DNA from: a virus
Strand: one strand, 5' to 3'
IMG/VR virus record: IMGVR_UViG_3300014720_000021
Coordinates: 29,377 to 93,376 of that record
Length of the DNA: 64,000 nucleotides
Shown: one piece after another, positions 33,761-42,952 of the stretch
Position numbering within the stretch: position 1 is the first letter of the stretch
Layout of the letters: the number at the start of each line of letters is the position of its first letter
Program-made: the position numbers and the translations under genes
The notes under the pieces: model-generated
Databases searched by the model: none
Told to the model about the DNA's origin: nothing
Seen by the model: only the letters and a program-made list of their open reading frames with translations

Positions 33761-36700
33761 ATGGCAAATAATAAAACAATATTTCAAACGCTTACCAATA
33801 TGTTCGGACCTTATGGTGTCGAACCAGAAAGGGTCAGTAAAAAATATTCATTAGGTAATTCTGAATTATTAAGGACTACCTCAAAAGAAGAGTATGAAAC
33901 TCAGAAATTACAAGCAAGACAAAATAAGTATTTAAGTAATCAATGGGTTAAGGTTGAAAACGAGATATTTCAAAAATCAATTCAATATGAGATAACTAGA
34001 ATAGGTGCATACTCCGATTTTGAAAATATGGAGTTTTACCCTGAAATTGCAGCAACTTTAGATATTCTTATGGAGGAATCCACAACGGTTAACGATATTG
34101 GTAGGGTTTTAAATATATATTCTGAAAGTCCTAGAGTTAAGGGTATTTTGGAAGACCTTTTCTTCAATCGATTGGATGTTCATGTTTCTTTACCTATGTG
34201 GATAAGAAACATGTGTAAATATGGTGATAATTTCTTATATCTCAATACTGATGATAAGAGAGGTGTAACTGGTGTTAAACAATTACCTAATTTTGAAATT
34301 GAGCGTAGAGAAGGTGGTATTTATGATGTTGTTAGTGCAAACTTAAATGGTGTTGAAAGGGGTAGTAATAAAGATGATAAAGTAAAGTTTTTCTGGAGGG
34401 GTCGAGATTTAGAGTTTATGAATTGGCAAGTTGCACATTTTAGACTATTAGGTGATGACAGAAGATTACCATATGGCACGTGTTTAAAAGGTGATACTAG
34501 AATTAATACCGAATTCGGTGTCGAGGAAATTAAGGACATTAAGGTCGGAACCAAAGTTTGGTCATTTAACACTAAAACGCAAGAAAAAGAGTTGTCACCA
34601 ATTTTAGATAAAATAATGTCTGGTACTAAAGAAGTATTTAAAATTTCAACAAGACATAATTTTATTGATGCTAGTAAAGAGCATAAAATTTTAGTTGCTA
34701 CTGAATTTGGTGAATTTATCTATAAAAATGTTTGTGATTTAAAAATTGGGGATTTACTGGTATTAAATAAAAATGAGCATACCAACAAAACGATATTAAT
34801 TGATAAAAGTAACCCACTTGAAAATAAAAATGGGTGGTTTAATAACATTAATCACATACCAGATATTGTTACTGAAGAATTTGCACAATTATTTGGTTTT
34901 TTAATTGGTGACGGTTGGTTAACGTCAAATAATTCTTGTGTTGAATTTGCTTTAGGTACTGACTCGGAAACCAATAATTTTTATATTTCATTGTTAGAAA
35001 AGTTTTCTGGACATAAAGTTGTGGTGGGGGATAAACAAGTGACATTACGTTCTAAATTATTAAAAACTATTTTAGAAAGAATGGGGTTTTTTGGTAAATC
35101 CCATGAAAAAAGAATACCTAGTTGGGTGTTTGAAATGGGGGTTGATTTACAAAAAGCGTTTGTCGCTGGATTAATGGACGCTGATGGTTGGGCAACTAAA
35201 GACCAATGGGTTATTGGGTTACATATTGAATTAAATAATAAACCATTAATTGAAGATTTAAAAATATTATTACAAAGAATTGGTTACAAATCAGGCTCGA
35301 TTAGAAGTCGAGTTAGGAAAGAGCCGATTATTGAGGGTAGGCAGATAAAAAATGTTAAAGAAAGCCACATAATCACATTTTTTGATTCATATTTAACACA
35401 AATGAAAAAATATGAATTTAAAAATAGAAAAACTGATAATTTTATTTTAGAACCAATACAGAGTATTGAATCAATCGGTAATCATAATACATATGATATA
35501 TATGTTGAGAACAGTAACCATAATTTTTATGCAAATAATGTTGTTGTACATAACTCAATCTTGGAAAAGGCTAGGCGTATCTGGAAACAACTTCTTCTTT
35601 CAGAAGATGCGATGTTAGTGTATCGTGTTACTAGAGCACCAGAGAGACGTGTTTTTAAAGTTTATGTAGGTAACATTGACGATGAAGATGTTCAACCATA
35701 CGTTAATGAAATTGCTAATAGATTTAAACGTGCCAGTATAATTGACCCAAAAACAGGACAAATTGATTTGCGTTATAACCAATTGGCAAATGACCAAGAT
35801 TATTTTATTCCTGTTAGAGAAGAGGGTGCGGCAACACCTATTGATACTTTACCAGGCGCGTCAAATTTGTCAGATATCGCAGATATTGAGTACCTCCAGC
35901 GCAAATTATTTACGGCATTACGTGTACCAAAAGCCTTTTTGGGTTTTGACGAACCAAAAGGCGAGGGTAAGAATCTAGCGTTGTTAGATATTCGTTTTGC
36001 AAGAACAATAAATAGAATTCAACAAGCAGTTTTACAAGAACTTAATAAAATAGCTATTATACATTTAGTTTTATCTGGTTTAGAAGACGAAATAGATAAT
36101 TTCACAATTACTATGAATAATCCGTCAACACAATCAGAGATGTTACGGATTCAAAATCTTCAAACAAAGGTTACTTTGGTTAAGGACGCTACTTCGGATA
36201 TTGGTAATGGTTTCAGTGTAATGTCATTAACTAAAGCTAGAAGAAGTATTCTTGGTTGGAGTGATGAGGAATCTAAACAGGATTTCCTTGAACAGCGTAT
36301 GGAAAAAGCTGCTTCAGCTGAATTGGAAAACACGGCTAACGTAATTAAACACACTGGTATTTTTGATAAAGTTGATAAACTTTATGGTGATATTGAAGTT
36401 GCAAAACAAGGTGGTGCAGCACCTGAAGGTGGCGATGAAGCTGGTGGTCCATCAGGTGGTGGTGGCGGTGGCTTCGGTGGTGGCGGCCTAGGTGGTGGTG
36501 ACATCGACTTTGGTGCTGGTGATTTGGGCGAATTCGGTGAAGCTGAAGGTGAAACTCCTGAAGCTGGTGGTGAAACTCCTGAAGCTGGTGGTGAAATCCC
36601 TGAAGCTGGTGGTGAAACTCCTGAAGCTGGTGGTGAAACCCCTGAAGCTGGTGGTGGTGAAATTGCTGAAAACTTGGATAAGATAAGTAATTTATTGACT

Positions 36701-36919
36701 GAGAGGGCTGAATTGTTGACCAATGACCTTAGAGCTAAGACTAAAAAATATCAAACAAATTATTATAATAGGTTGGTTGAATCTTTGGATACCAATAGTC
36801 TTGAACAAAAAATATTAAATAACAAGGTTAAGGTTTTTGATAAAGGTTTAAAACTAAATGAGGAAATTGATTCAGTTTTAAGGGAAATTGATAAACTTTC
36901 AACTGACAAAGGTGAATAA
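33761..36919 (+). CDS. gp20-like: Portal protein (gp20-like) interrupted by an intein
   Basis: 1052 residues, of which 241-598 are an intein, leaving a 694-residue portal. Extein parts resemble T4 gp20: GDNFLYLNTDDKRGV, MNWQVAHFRLLGDDRRLPYG before the intein and SILEKARRIWKQLLL after it, then RVTRAPERRVFKVYVGN and PGASNLSDIADIEYLQRKLF. Portal is the dodecameric DNA channel at the head vertex and the docking site of TerL. Relative to T4 gp20 (524 aa) there is a C-terminal extension: a glycine-rich stretch, five GETPEAG repeats (about 930-964) and a terminal coiled coil. Splicing is needed for a functional portal. Confidence 0.9.
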   Translation: MANNKTIFQTLTNMFGPYGVEPERVSKKYSLGNSELLRTTSKEEYETQKLQARQNKYLSNQWVKVENEIFQKSIQYEITRIGAYSDFENMEFYPEIAATLDILMEESTTVNDIGRVLNIYSESPRVKGILEDLFFNRLDVHVSLPMWIRNMCKYGDNFLYLNTDDKRGVTGVKQLPNFEIERREGGIYDVVSANLNGVERGSNKDDKVKFFWRGRDLEFMNWQVAHFRLLGDDRRLPYGTCLKGDTRINTEFGVEEIKDIKVGTKVWSFNTKTQEKELSPILDKIMSGTKEVFKISTRHNFIDASKEHKILVATEFGEFIYKNVCDLKIGDLLVLNKNEHTNKTILIDKSNPLENKNGWFNNINHIPDIVTEEFAQLFGFLIGDGWLTSNNSCVEFALGTDSETNNFYISLLEKFSGHKVVVGDKQVTLRSKLLKTILERMGFFGKSHEKRIPSWVFEMGVDLQKAFVAGLMDADGWATKDQWVIGLHIELNNKPLIEDLKILLQRIGYKSGSIRSRVRKEPIIEGRQIKNVKESHIITFFDSYLTQMKKYEFKNRKTDNFILEPIQSIESIGNHNTYDIYVENSNHNFYANNVVVHNSILEKARRIWKQLLLSEDAMLVYRVTRAPERRVFKVYVGNIDDEDVQPYVNEIANRFKRASIIDPKTGQIDLRYNQLANDQDYFIPVREEGAATPIDTLPGASNLSDIADIEYLQRKLFTALRVPKAFLGFDEPKGEGKNLALLDIRFARTINRIQQAVLQELNKIAIIHLVLSGLEDEIDNFTITMNNPSTQSEMLRIQNLQTKVTLVKDATSDIGNGFSVMSLTKARRSILGWSDEESKQDFLEQRMEKAASAELENTANVIKHTGIFDKVDKLYGDIEVAKQGGAAPEGGDEAGGPSGGGGGGFGGGGLGGGDIDFGAGDLGEFGEAEGETPEAGGETPEAGGEIPEAGGETPEAGGETPEAGGGEIAENLDKISNLLTERAELLTNDLRAKTKKYQTNYYNRLVESLDTNSLEQKILNNKVKVFDKGLKLNEEIDSVLREIDKLSTDKGE
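34481..35554 (+). mobile_element. Intein with LAGLIDADG endonuclease in portal gene
   Basis: 358 residues. Cys1 at C241 begins the splicing block A (CLKGDTRINTEFGVEEIKDI); block B is around NFIDASKEHKILV (T-x-x-H-like DASKEH). Two LAGLIDADG-type motifs sit in the middle (LFGFLIGDGWL and FVAGLMDADGW). The C-terminal splice block reads YDIYVENSNHNFYANNVVVHN, ending His-Asn (N598) with Ser599 as the +1 nucleophile. All catalytic residues for protein splicing appear present. The insertion lies exactly between PYG-T and SILEKARR, a highly conserved portal site. Confidence 0.92.
36548..36652 (+). repeat. Five 21-bp in-frame repeats (GETPEAG)
   Basis: Five tandem copies of a 21-base unit encoding GETPEAG (third copy has Ile for Thr), near-identical at the DNA level, in the portal C-terminal extension. 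Expected to vary in copy number by slippage. Confidence 0.9.
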
Positions 36920-36937
36920 CTTTTACGTATTATGTTG

Positions 36938-36946
36938 ATATTTAAT
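36938..36946 (+). promoter_or_regulatory. Variant late-type promoter motif (ATATTTAAT)
   Basis: GATATTTAATTAAAAAGAG, 15 bases before the ATG at 36962. It departs from the consensus at one position (TTTAAT for TTTAT). Confidence 0.35.
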
Positions 36947-36961
36947 TAAAAAGAGTTAATT

Positions 36962-37735
36962 ATGCAAAATTTCGGAATAACTAAAAATCTTTTCAAAGAA
37001 TTCTTAGTTGAAAAGCTATCAACAAAGAAACCATACGATAAGTCTAAATTCAAAGCGGTTATTAAAACCTTAAAAGAAAACAAGATACTTAAAACACAAT
37101 TCAATGTTTATTCAAACATTGAAAACTTATATGAATCAAATGATGTTAACATATATGAATATATAAATGATAACATCTCACTTTTCAATGACTTTACTGA
37201 AAAGGATATTAAAGAAGCTAATAAGACGTTCAATAAGTTAGTTACTGAGTTTGTTGGTGATTTTAAAGTTGATTCCGATAAATCTGATTTATATGAATCA
37301 ATTGATTATCTTATAACCAATAAACCGTCAAATAGTTCAATAAATAAAAGAACAGCTAAAAAACTTTATATAAAGGAATATGTAAAGGCCAATAAAGTTA
37401 TTGAGCGGTCAGACAAGGAACCAGTACCTTTGGGTATGTTATCAAAAGTGATGGTTGATAAGTTCAATAGAAAATATGAGTCTTTAGACGAGAATGAGAA
37501 ATTAATGATTAAATCATTAATGGTCAATGACCCATATGCTAAACTCAAAATATTTCAAACAACAAAAAACGAATGTGTTGACCTTGTTGATTCACTTATG
37601 GAAAATGCCGATGATGACCTTAAAGGTAAACTATCATTAACAAAAACCAAATTAACTGAAATGCAATTTGATGGTGATGACTTCACTAATTTAATAACCA
37701 AACTGGTTTCATTAAAGAATAAATTAATGTCTTAA
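36962..37735 (+). CDS. Helical protein between portal and protease genes
   Basis: 257 residues, almost entirely helical and charged, with leader NLFKEFLVEKLS (an L-V-E site) and no catalytic motif. In T4 the prohead-core genes 67 and 68 lie between portal and protease; position, helical nature and leader make a core or internal head protein the best guess. Sequence similarity to gp67/68 was not seen. Confidence 0.55.
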   Translation: MQNFGITKNLFKEFLVEKLSTKKPYDKSKFKAVIKTLKENKILKTQFNVYSNIENLYESNDVNIYEYINDNISLFNDFTEKDIKEANKTFNKLVTEFVGDFKVDSDKSDLYESIDYLITNKPSNSSINKRTAKKLYIKEYVKANKVIERSDKEPVPLGMLSKVMVDKFNRKYESLDENEKLMIKSLMVNDPYAKLKIFQTTKNECVDLVDSLMENADDDLKGKLSLTKTKLTEMQFDGDDFTNLITKLVSLKNKLMS

Positions 37736-37737
37736 AT

Positions 37738-38139
37738 ATGAATTACGTTATTGACCAAAAGACTGTATCTGATATTGACGTAAAAGTAATTAATAGTTTT
37801 GATTTGGAGTCTCAAACAAACTATAATTCATGGTCAATTATTTTTGATTGTGATAATATTTCTTGCAAACAAATCAGAACACCAATGGAATATAACGGTT
37901 TTTTAATGAGATATTCATCTAACAGTGAAACAGGTGTACACTATAACGATTCTGAGTATGAAATACTTAATGTTAAGGACGGTGAAATTATGAACCTTGA
38001 AACTGGTGAAACATACAGGAAGGGTGATATTTTAGTTATTGATAAAAATGAAAAACACAATATAAAAGCTATATCTGAAGCATATGTTTTTTGTGTTATG
38101 ACGAAGTATCAATCAGTTGTTGATAAATTGGTCAAATGA
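37738..38139 (+). CDS. Cupin-like small protein
   Basis: 133 residues. The second half has the cupin layout: GVHYNDSEYEILNVKDGEIM (strand, conserved Glu), TGETYRKGDILVIDKNEKHN (G-D-x-x-x-I/P...H). It has histidines in both half-motifs (VHYN and KHNI), so metal binding is possible. Its location in the head module is unusual for an enzyme; it may be a structural use of the fold. Confidence 0.55.
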   Translation: MNYVIDQKTVSDIDVKVINSFDLESQTNYNSWSIIFDCDNISCKQIRTPMEYNGFLMRYSSNSETGVHYNDSEYEILNVKDGEIMNLETGETYRKGDILVIDKNEKHNIKAISEAYVFCVMTKYQSVVDKLVK

Positions 38140-38186
38140 TTTGACAATACCAGGTATTTTTCTTATTATTAACGTAAAATTTAATA

Positions 38187-38609
38187 ATGGAAAAAATCGG
38201 TAAAAAATTCAGTCTTAAAGATTTCAAAAACTATAAAGTATCATATGGTACTGTTGATAGCACCGCAAACCAATCAATATATATGAATATATCAACTTGG
38301 GTTGAACCAATGATTATTGATATTGACGCTAAGAAAACAATTTCAAATCTAAATAAAACAATTAAACGGTCAGTATATAATAGTATTGATAAATCAACTT
38401 TTGATGGTAGTTATATCATAGATGTTGATATACGTGAGTCTGGATTCAGATACGGTAAACGTAGTTTTATGTCTTCGAATATAACATTGTATACTAACAC
38501 AACAGTTACCGATATTAAAGATTCAATAATCTCATTATCAAATTGTATTATAAACGATTTAAATAAAGAATTTAATAATACACTTTCTTTCAAAAAAACC
38601 AAAAACTAA
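38187..38609 (+). CDS. Hypothetical 140-aa protein in head module
   Basis: Basic, mixed alpha/beta, with a distinct centre DIDAKKTISNLNKTIKRSV and DVDIRESGFRYGKRSFMSSN. I have an impression of similar proteins in other large phages but no function. It sits in the same orientation and late context as the head genes. Confidence 0.5.
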   Translation: MEKIGKKFSLKDFKNYKVSYGTVDSTANQSIYMNISTWVEPMIIDIDAKKTISNLNKTIKRSVYNSIDKSTFDGSYIIDVDIRESGFRYGKRSFMSSNITLYTNTTVTDIKDSIISLSNCIINDLNKEFNNTLSFKKTKN

Positions 38610-38629
38610 ACTCTTTATACTTATTTGAC

Positions 38630-38638
38630 ATATTTATC
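38630..38638 (+). promoter_or_regulatory. Late-type promoter for prohead protease (ATATTTATC)
   Basis: GACATATTTATCAATAAATG, five bases before the first ATG (38644) and 14 bases before the second (38653). Confidence 0.5.
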
Positions 38639-38643
38639 AATAA

Positions 38644-39369
38644 ATGATAGGTATGTCAAATAAATATAATATTATCCAACCTAATGTCTTAAGAGCCAAT
38701 GAAACTGGATTTGGTTATCTGATTGAGCATGACGCTGGTTATATCTCACCAGAAGACAAAAGAAATTTACCATTCATCAATGAGATGAAAAAACTTGAGT
38801 CTGGTGACCGAGTTATAACTGAACCATATTATGTCTATGCCGTGTTACAAAAATATGGTGTGAAGAATCGTAATGGTCGTGTCTATCCTGAAGACATTTT
38901 AAAAAAACAAGTCACAGTATATCAAAAATTAGTTGATGAGCGAAGAGCCATAGGTGAATTGGACCATCCAGATTCCACTGTAATTGCTGGTGATAGAGTA
39001 TCACACAATATTGTTGAAATGTGGTGGGAAGGTAATGTGTTGATGGGTAAATTGGAAATTCTAATGACACCAGGTTTTATTAACCTAGGAATTGCTTCAA
39101 CTCTTGGTGACCATGTTGGTAATCTATTAAGACATAAAATTAAAATCGGTGTCTCATCAAGAGGTGTTGGTTCCGTTGAAGATGTGCATGGTGTACAATT
39201 GGTACAAAACGATTTTGAATTGGTATGTTGGGATGTTGTTACAAACCCTAGCACCCCTGGTTCATGGATTTTTCAAGACATGAATAAGTCAAATGAATTC
39301 AAATCAGAAAAGATTAATGAGAATAAAAATAAAATAATTAAAGGTCTTGATGATTTCCTTTTGGGATAA
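38644..39369 (+). CDS. gp21-like: Prohead core protease (gp21-like)
   Basis: 241 residues (T4 gp21 is 212). The serine protease landmarks of this family are present: GELDHP with catalytic His108, and IGVSSRGVGS with the nucleophilic serine (171 or 172), preceded by EMWWEGNVLMGKLEIL. The second ATG (38653) gives better spacing from the promoter. The enzyme matures the prohead by cutting scaffold and capsid subunits after [I/L]-x-E; candidate sites lie in the neighbours (LTE60 of the capsid protein). Confidence 0.88.
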   Translation: MIGMSNKYNIIQPNVLRANETGFGYLIEHDAGYISPEDKRNLPFINEMKKLESGDRVITEPYYVYAVLQKYGVKNRNGRVYPEDILKKQVTVYQKLVDERRAIGELDHPDSTVIAGDRVSHNIVEMWWEGNVLMGKLEILMTPGFINLGIASTLGDHVGNLLRHKIKIGVSSRGVGSVEDVHGVQLVQNDFELVCWDVVTNPSTPGSWIFQDMNKSNEFKSEKINENKNKIIKGLDDFLLG

Positions 39370-39414
39370 TTATCAGATATTTTAATACAAAATTAAACTT
39401 TGTTAAATTATAAC

Positions 39415-39423
39415 ATATTTATA
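39415..39423 (+). promoter_or_regulatory. Late-type promoter before non-coding region
   Basis: ACATATTTATAAAC with no coding gene for the next 320 bases; it would transcribe the hairpin-rich region 39430-39701. Confidence 0.5.
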
Positions 39424-39429
39424 AACAAC

Positions 39430-39701
39430 AGCGTTCTTTGTTAAATTAATAATAAACATAATCAGAGCCTACCTTAACTGGATGTGCCAACCTGATTATT
39501 ATAACAATATCGTTCGGAACAAACGATTACAGACGTGGAGCAAAAATAAGTCCATTATAATTATAATGGCATAAGCAATGAAACGTTTAAAATTCTTAAT
39601 TAGATATATTTAATTAAGAAGCCCATATACAATAAAATGTATATAGGTAGTTCACAAACAAGTGAATGTTGCACATTTTTTGACTTTTCATAAAAGTGTG
39701 C
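39430..39701 (+). ncRNA. Candidate structured non-coding RNA
   Basis: No plausible coding frame in about 270 bases between protease and scaffold genes, and a late-type promoter at each end. Seven consecutive hairpins can be drawn: 39458-65/39492-99 (8 bp), 39509-14/39522-27 (6 bp), 39552-60/39561-69 (palindrome), 39593-602/39611-20 (10 bp perfect), 39622-31/39638-47 (9 of 10 bp), 39651-55/39662-66 (5 bp) and 39671-80/39692-701 (10 bp, one G-U). The stretch 39461-39590 is also noticeably less AT-rich than other gaps. No match to a known ribozyme, riboswitch or tRNA core was recognised. Confidence 0.45.
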
Positions 39702-39710
39702 ATATTTATT
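39702..39710 (+). promoter_or_regulatory. Late-type promoter for scaffold gene (ATATTTATT)
   Basis: GCATATTTATTTATAGG, 40 bases before the ATG at 39751 and touching the 3' arm of the last hairpin of the candidate RNA. Confidence 0.55.
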
Positions 39711-39750
39711 TATAGGTAAAAATAAAATTTTATATCCAACTATTAAAAAA

Positions 39751-41007
39751 ATGGAAAAAAACAAAAAAACAATTGCAGATGAAGCGCTAATGGACATTGA
39801 AGTCATTAAAGCAGCTTTAACAGAAAACGCAAAAGAAATACTTCGTTCTGTGACCAGAGAAGAAATTGATGATGTTATTAAGGAATCTTTAAATGAAGAA
39901 GATTTCGAAGAAGAAGAGGTAGACGCTGAAATGTCTGATGAAATGCCTGACGATGAGGAAGGTGCTGAAGACATGGAGGATATCGATGCTGACTCTGAAG
40001 GTGAAGAAGATGAAGACGACATGGAAATCACTGACGTTGAAATCGAAGATGAGCCTGAGAGTGAAGAAGACTCAGAAGATATGGGCGATATTGAAATGGA
40101 TATCGATGATGTTGAAATGGGTGATGATAGCGAAGAAATCGATTTAACAGATGCTTCTGACGATATGGTAATTTCTGTTTACAAGGAATTATCAGGTGAG
40201 GATGAAATTGAAGTTGTTGGTGATGAGATTCACTTAAACGTTTCTGAACCAGGTGAGTATATCCTAAAACCAAAATCCGCTGGCATCGATATGGATGCTG
40301 ATGTTGAAATGGATACCATAGCTATGGAAGAAGAGGAGATGGAAGAAGGGATGTACAACGAAGGTGAAGAAATGGATGAAGTTGTTTACGAAGTTTACAT
40401 GGATGAAGAAGAAACTATGGAAGAATCTTACGAAATGGATGAAGAAGAAACAATGGAAGAAGGTGAAGAAGTTATGGAAGAAGAAGAAATGATTGATGAA
40501 AAAATCAGAGTAAACCATGTACAAGGTAAACAAGCTGGTAATGAACATCAACCAAAAGTTCTTGGAGCTAAAAACCTTAAAGAATCAAAGACTTCAGAAT
40601 ATGAAAAATTGTTGGCTGAAGCAAACAAACTTAAGAAAGAAAATGAATTGTTCAAGCAGAACCTTTCAACTTTCAGAAAGATGTTGGCTGAAACAGCAGT
40701 TTACAATTCAAACCTCACAAACGTAACAAGAATTTTCTTGGAGCATGCAACAACAAAATCTGAAAAGCAAGCAATTATCAAGAGATTCGATGATGAAGTT
40801 AAGACAGTAAAAGAATCAAAAGCTCTTTATAAAAAGATTGTTGGTGAACTTGGTTCAAAACCATCTTTGACCGAGAGTGTAAGTAATGTTGATAAAAACA
40901 TGACTTCAGGTTCTTCAAATCTTAATTCTCAAACTGCTTACGTAGATAATGAAACTTCTCGAATCAAAGAATTGATGGAGAGAGTTGAAGGTAGAAAGTT
41001 ACTATAA
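39751..41007 (+). CDS. gp22-like: Prohead core scaffold protein (gp22-like)
   Basis: 418 residues. Position between protease and capsid genes is that of T4 gene 22. Residues about 48-255 are very acidic and Met-rich (E/D repeats such as MEEEEMEEG), then a lysine-containing coiled coil (about 285-345, EYEKLLAEANKLKKENELFK) and a final helix ERVEGRKLL. Scaffolds of this type fill the prohead and are degraded by the gp21 protease before DNA packaging. Longer than T4 gp22 (269), mainly because of the acidic segment. Confidence 0.75.
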   Translation: MEKNKKTIADEALMDIEVIKAALTENAKEILRSVTREEIDDVIKESLNEEDFEEEEVDAEMSDEMPDDEEGAEDMEDIDADSEGEEDEDDMEITDVEIEDEPESEEDSEDMGDIEMDIDDVEMGDDSEEIDLTDASDDMVISVYKELSGEDEIEVVGDEIHLNVSEPGEYILKPKSAGIDMDADVEMDTIAMEEEEMEEGMYNEGEEMDEVVYEVYMDEEETMEESYEMDEEETMEEGEEVMEEEEMIDEKIRVNHVQGKQAGNEHQPKVLGAKNLKESKTSEYEKLLAEANKLKKENELFKQNLSTFRKMLAETAVYNSNLTNVTRIFLEHATTKSEKQAIIKRFDDEVKTVKESKALYKKIVGELGSKPSLTESVSNVDKNMTSGSSNLNSQTAYVDNETSRIKELMERVEGRKLL

Positions 41008-41055
41008 AAAATAATAAATAAAAAAATAACAACGACAATTAAAAATTAAAAAATT

Positions 41056-42858
41056 ATGTCACACTTATTAAACTCTGGTTCAGTTGGAAATATCGGACTT
41101 AACCACATGAAAGAAGTAAGGAAAAAAGTACAAGAAAAGTGGGATTCTACAGGCTTCCTTACTGGTCTTCAAGGACACATTAAAGAAAACGTTGCTCAGT
41201 TATTCGAAAACCAAGCTGGTAGCTTGTTGACCGAAAACACTGATGCTACTTCTTCAGGTTCTTTTGAAACAGTAGTATTCCCAATCGTAAGAAGAGTATT
41301 CTCTAAACTTCTTGCAAATGATATCGTATCAGTACAAGCAATGAACTTGCCAATCGGTAAATTGTTCTTCTTTGTACCTGTTACATCTTCTAGAGTAGAC
41401 GCATCTGGTGCTGCTGGTGACCCTTATGGTTCTGTACCATATAACGGTTCTTACTCAGCACATACTGGAATGAATCAACTACCTGATTGTGTGGTGAATG
41501 GTGCTTCTTGCCCATCTACTAGCTTTTTAGCTAAAAACCTTTATGATTTATTCTACAACGATGGTTTGTTTGATAACTCAAAGGGTACCTTAACTATTAA
41601 GTCATTTACTGGTGCTACTCAAGTTACTAAAGTCGCTTTGGGCGCTAACGGTGAGTTTAGTGTAATCGCTCCAGCGGCTACTTTAGCAACAGCAACTGAT
41701 GGTTCTGTACGTGAAGTTATTTTACGTGTATCAGGATTTAGCTCAACAAATAAAGGTCGTTTAACTGGTCCAGATGGTAATACTATGGATACTGAGTCTT
41801 TCTTGGCCTCATTAATGGTATTTAACGCTGGTTCAGCAATACTTGACGCTAATGGTGATGAAATTATCCCGAATTTGGGTAAAGTACCATTTAGGGTTGT
41901 AACTCAAAAATACGGAAAGGGTATTGTTGAATATGATGACATCTGTGACAGTGCTGGTCACATCTATTTAGGTGCTGACCTTACTCATCCAGTTGATATC
42001 AATGCTGCTACGACAACTTTCGATGGTTACATCGGTATGTCAGCCACAACTGCTAGTGCAACAACATTTGCTGTAGCATGGGCTGAGTACGCAAGCCTTG
42101 AGTTCGAAACTGAAATGGGTGAAGTTTCTTTCAGACTTGACGATGTTGTTGTGTCTGTAGAAGAAAGAAAATTGAGAGCTACTTGGTCTCCAGAATTGGC
42201 ACAAGATGTTAGTGCATTCCACAACATCGATGCTGAAGCTGAATTGACAGCGTTGCTTTCTGAGCAAATTGCATCTGAAATTGACCGTGAAATCCTTAGA
42301 GATTTGAGAAGTCTTGGTGCATGGCAAATGAGATGGGACTATTACGGATGGAGAAAAGCGTCTAGCGCATCTAACGCTTACACCCAGAAGGATTGGAACC
42401 AAACTTTGATTACCAAAGTTAACCAAATCTCAGCTCAAATCCATAAGTCAACACTTAGAGGTGGTGCTAACTTCATCGTAGTATCTTCAGAGATTTCTGC
42501 AATCTTCGATGACCTTGAGTACTTCCACGTAAGTGATGCTTCTCCAGAGCAAGACCAATACAACATGGGTATTGAAAGAATCGGTTCATTGGGAGGACGT
42601 TATCAAGTATACCGTGACCCATATGCACCAGCATACTCAATGATTATCGGTCACAAAGGAAAGTCATTGTTGGATACAGGTTACATCTACGCACCATACG
42701 TGCCAATGCAACTTACCCCAACTATGTACAATCCATTCAACTTCGCTCCAGTGAAGGGAATTATGACACGGTATGCGAAGAAAAGCGTGAATAACCGCTT
42801 CTACGGACATGTTCGTGTAGATGGTGTTCCAACATTCAACGTAGCTGAATTGAGATAA
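41056..42858 (+). CDS. gp23-like: Major capsid protein (gp23-like)
   Basis: 600 residues (T4 gp23 is 521). Family landmarks: an N-terminal propeptide with SLLTE (58-60 LTE), a fitting gp21 cleavage site; then FPIVRRVFSKLLANDIVSVQ and AMNLPIGKLFFF; WSPELAQDVSAFHNIDAEAE; and PYVPMQLTPTMYNP...RYAKKSVNNRFYG at the end. The HK97-type shell protein forms the head lattice. Codon use is visibly less A/T-biased than neighbours (many -C codons), as expected for the most highly translated gene. It is followed by a strong terminator. Confidence 0.93.
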   Translation: MSHLLNSGSVGNIGLNHMKEVRKKVQEKWDSTGFLTGLQGHIKENVAQLFENQAGSLLTENTDATSSGSFETVVFPIVRRVFSKLLANDIVSVQAMNLPIGKLFFFVPVTSSRVDASGAAGDPYGSVPYNGSYSAHTGMNQLPDCVVNGASCPSTSFLAKNLYDLFYNDGLFDNSKGTLTIKSFTGATQVTKVALGANGEFSVIAPAATLATATDGSVREVILRVSGFSSTNKGRLTGPDGNTMDTESFLASLMVFNAGSAILDANGDEIIPNLGKVPFRVVTQKYGKGIVEYDDICDSAGHIYLGADLTHPVDINAATTTFDGYIGMSATTASATTFAVAWAEYASLEFETEMGEVSFRLDDVVVSVEERKLRATWSPELAQDVSAFHNIDAEAELTALLSEQIASEIDREILRDLRSLGAWQMRWDYYGWRKASSASNAYTQKDWNQTLITKVNQISAQIHKSTLRGGANFIVVSSEISAIFDDLEYFHVSDASPEQDQYNMGIERIGSLGGRYQVYRDPYAPAYSMIIGHKGKSLLDTGYIYAPYVPMQLTPTMYNPFNFAPVKGIMTRYAKKSVNNRFYGHVRVDGVPTFNVAELR

Positions 42859-42880
42859 TAAAACTCAAAATAATCAATGA

Positions 42881-42910
42881 AAAGAGGGTCAAAATTGACC
42901 CTCTTTTTTT
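42881..42910 (+). terminator. Rho-independent terminator after capsid gene
   Basis: AAAGAGGGTCAAAATTGACCCTCTTT palindrome followed by a T run, 23 bases past the capsid stop. It ends the head operon. Confidence 0.85.
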
Positions 42911-42952
42911 TATATGTACAGTAATTTGGTTTAAAAATAAATGGGTTAAAAC

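Noticed and set aside
39430-39700. Hammerhead ribozyme or tRNA in the hairpin-rich region
   Set aside because: CUGAUUA instead of the required CUGANGA core, no matching GAAA placement; no T-loop or anticodon-arm pattern for a tRNA.
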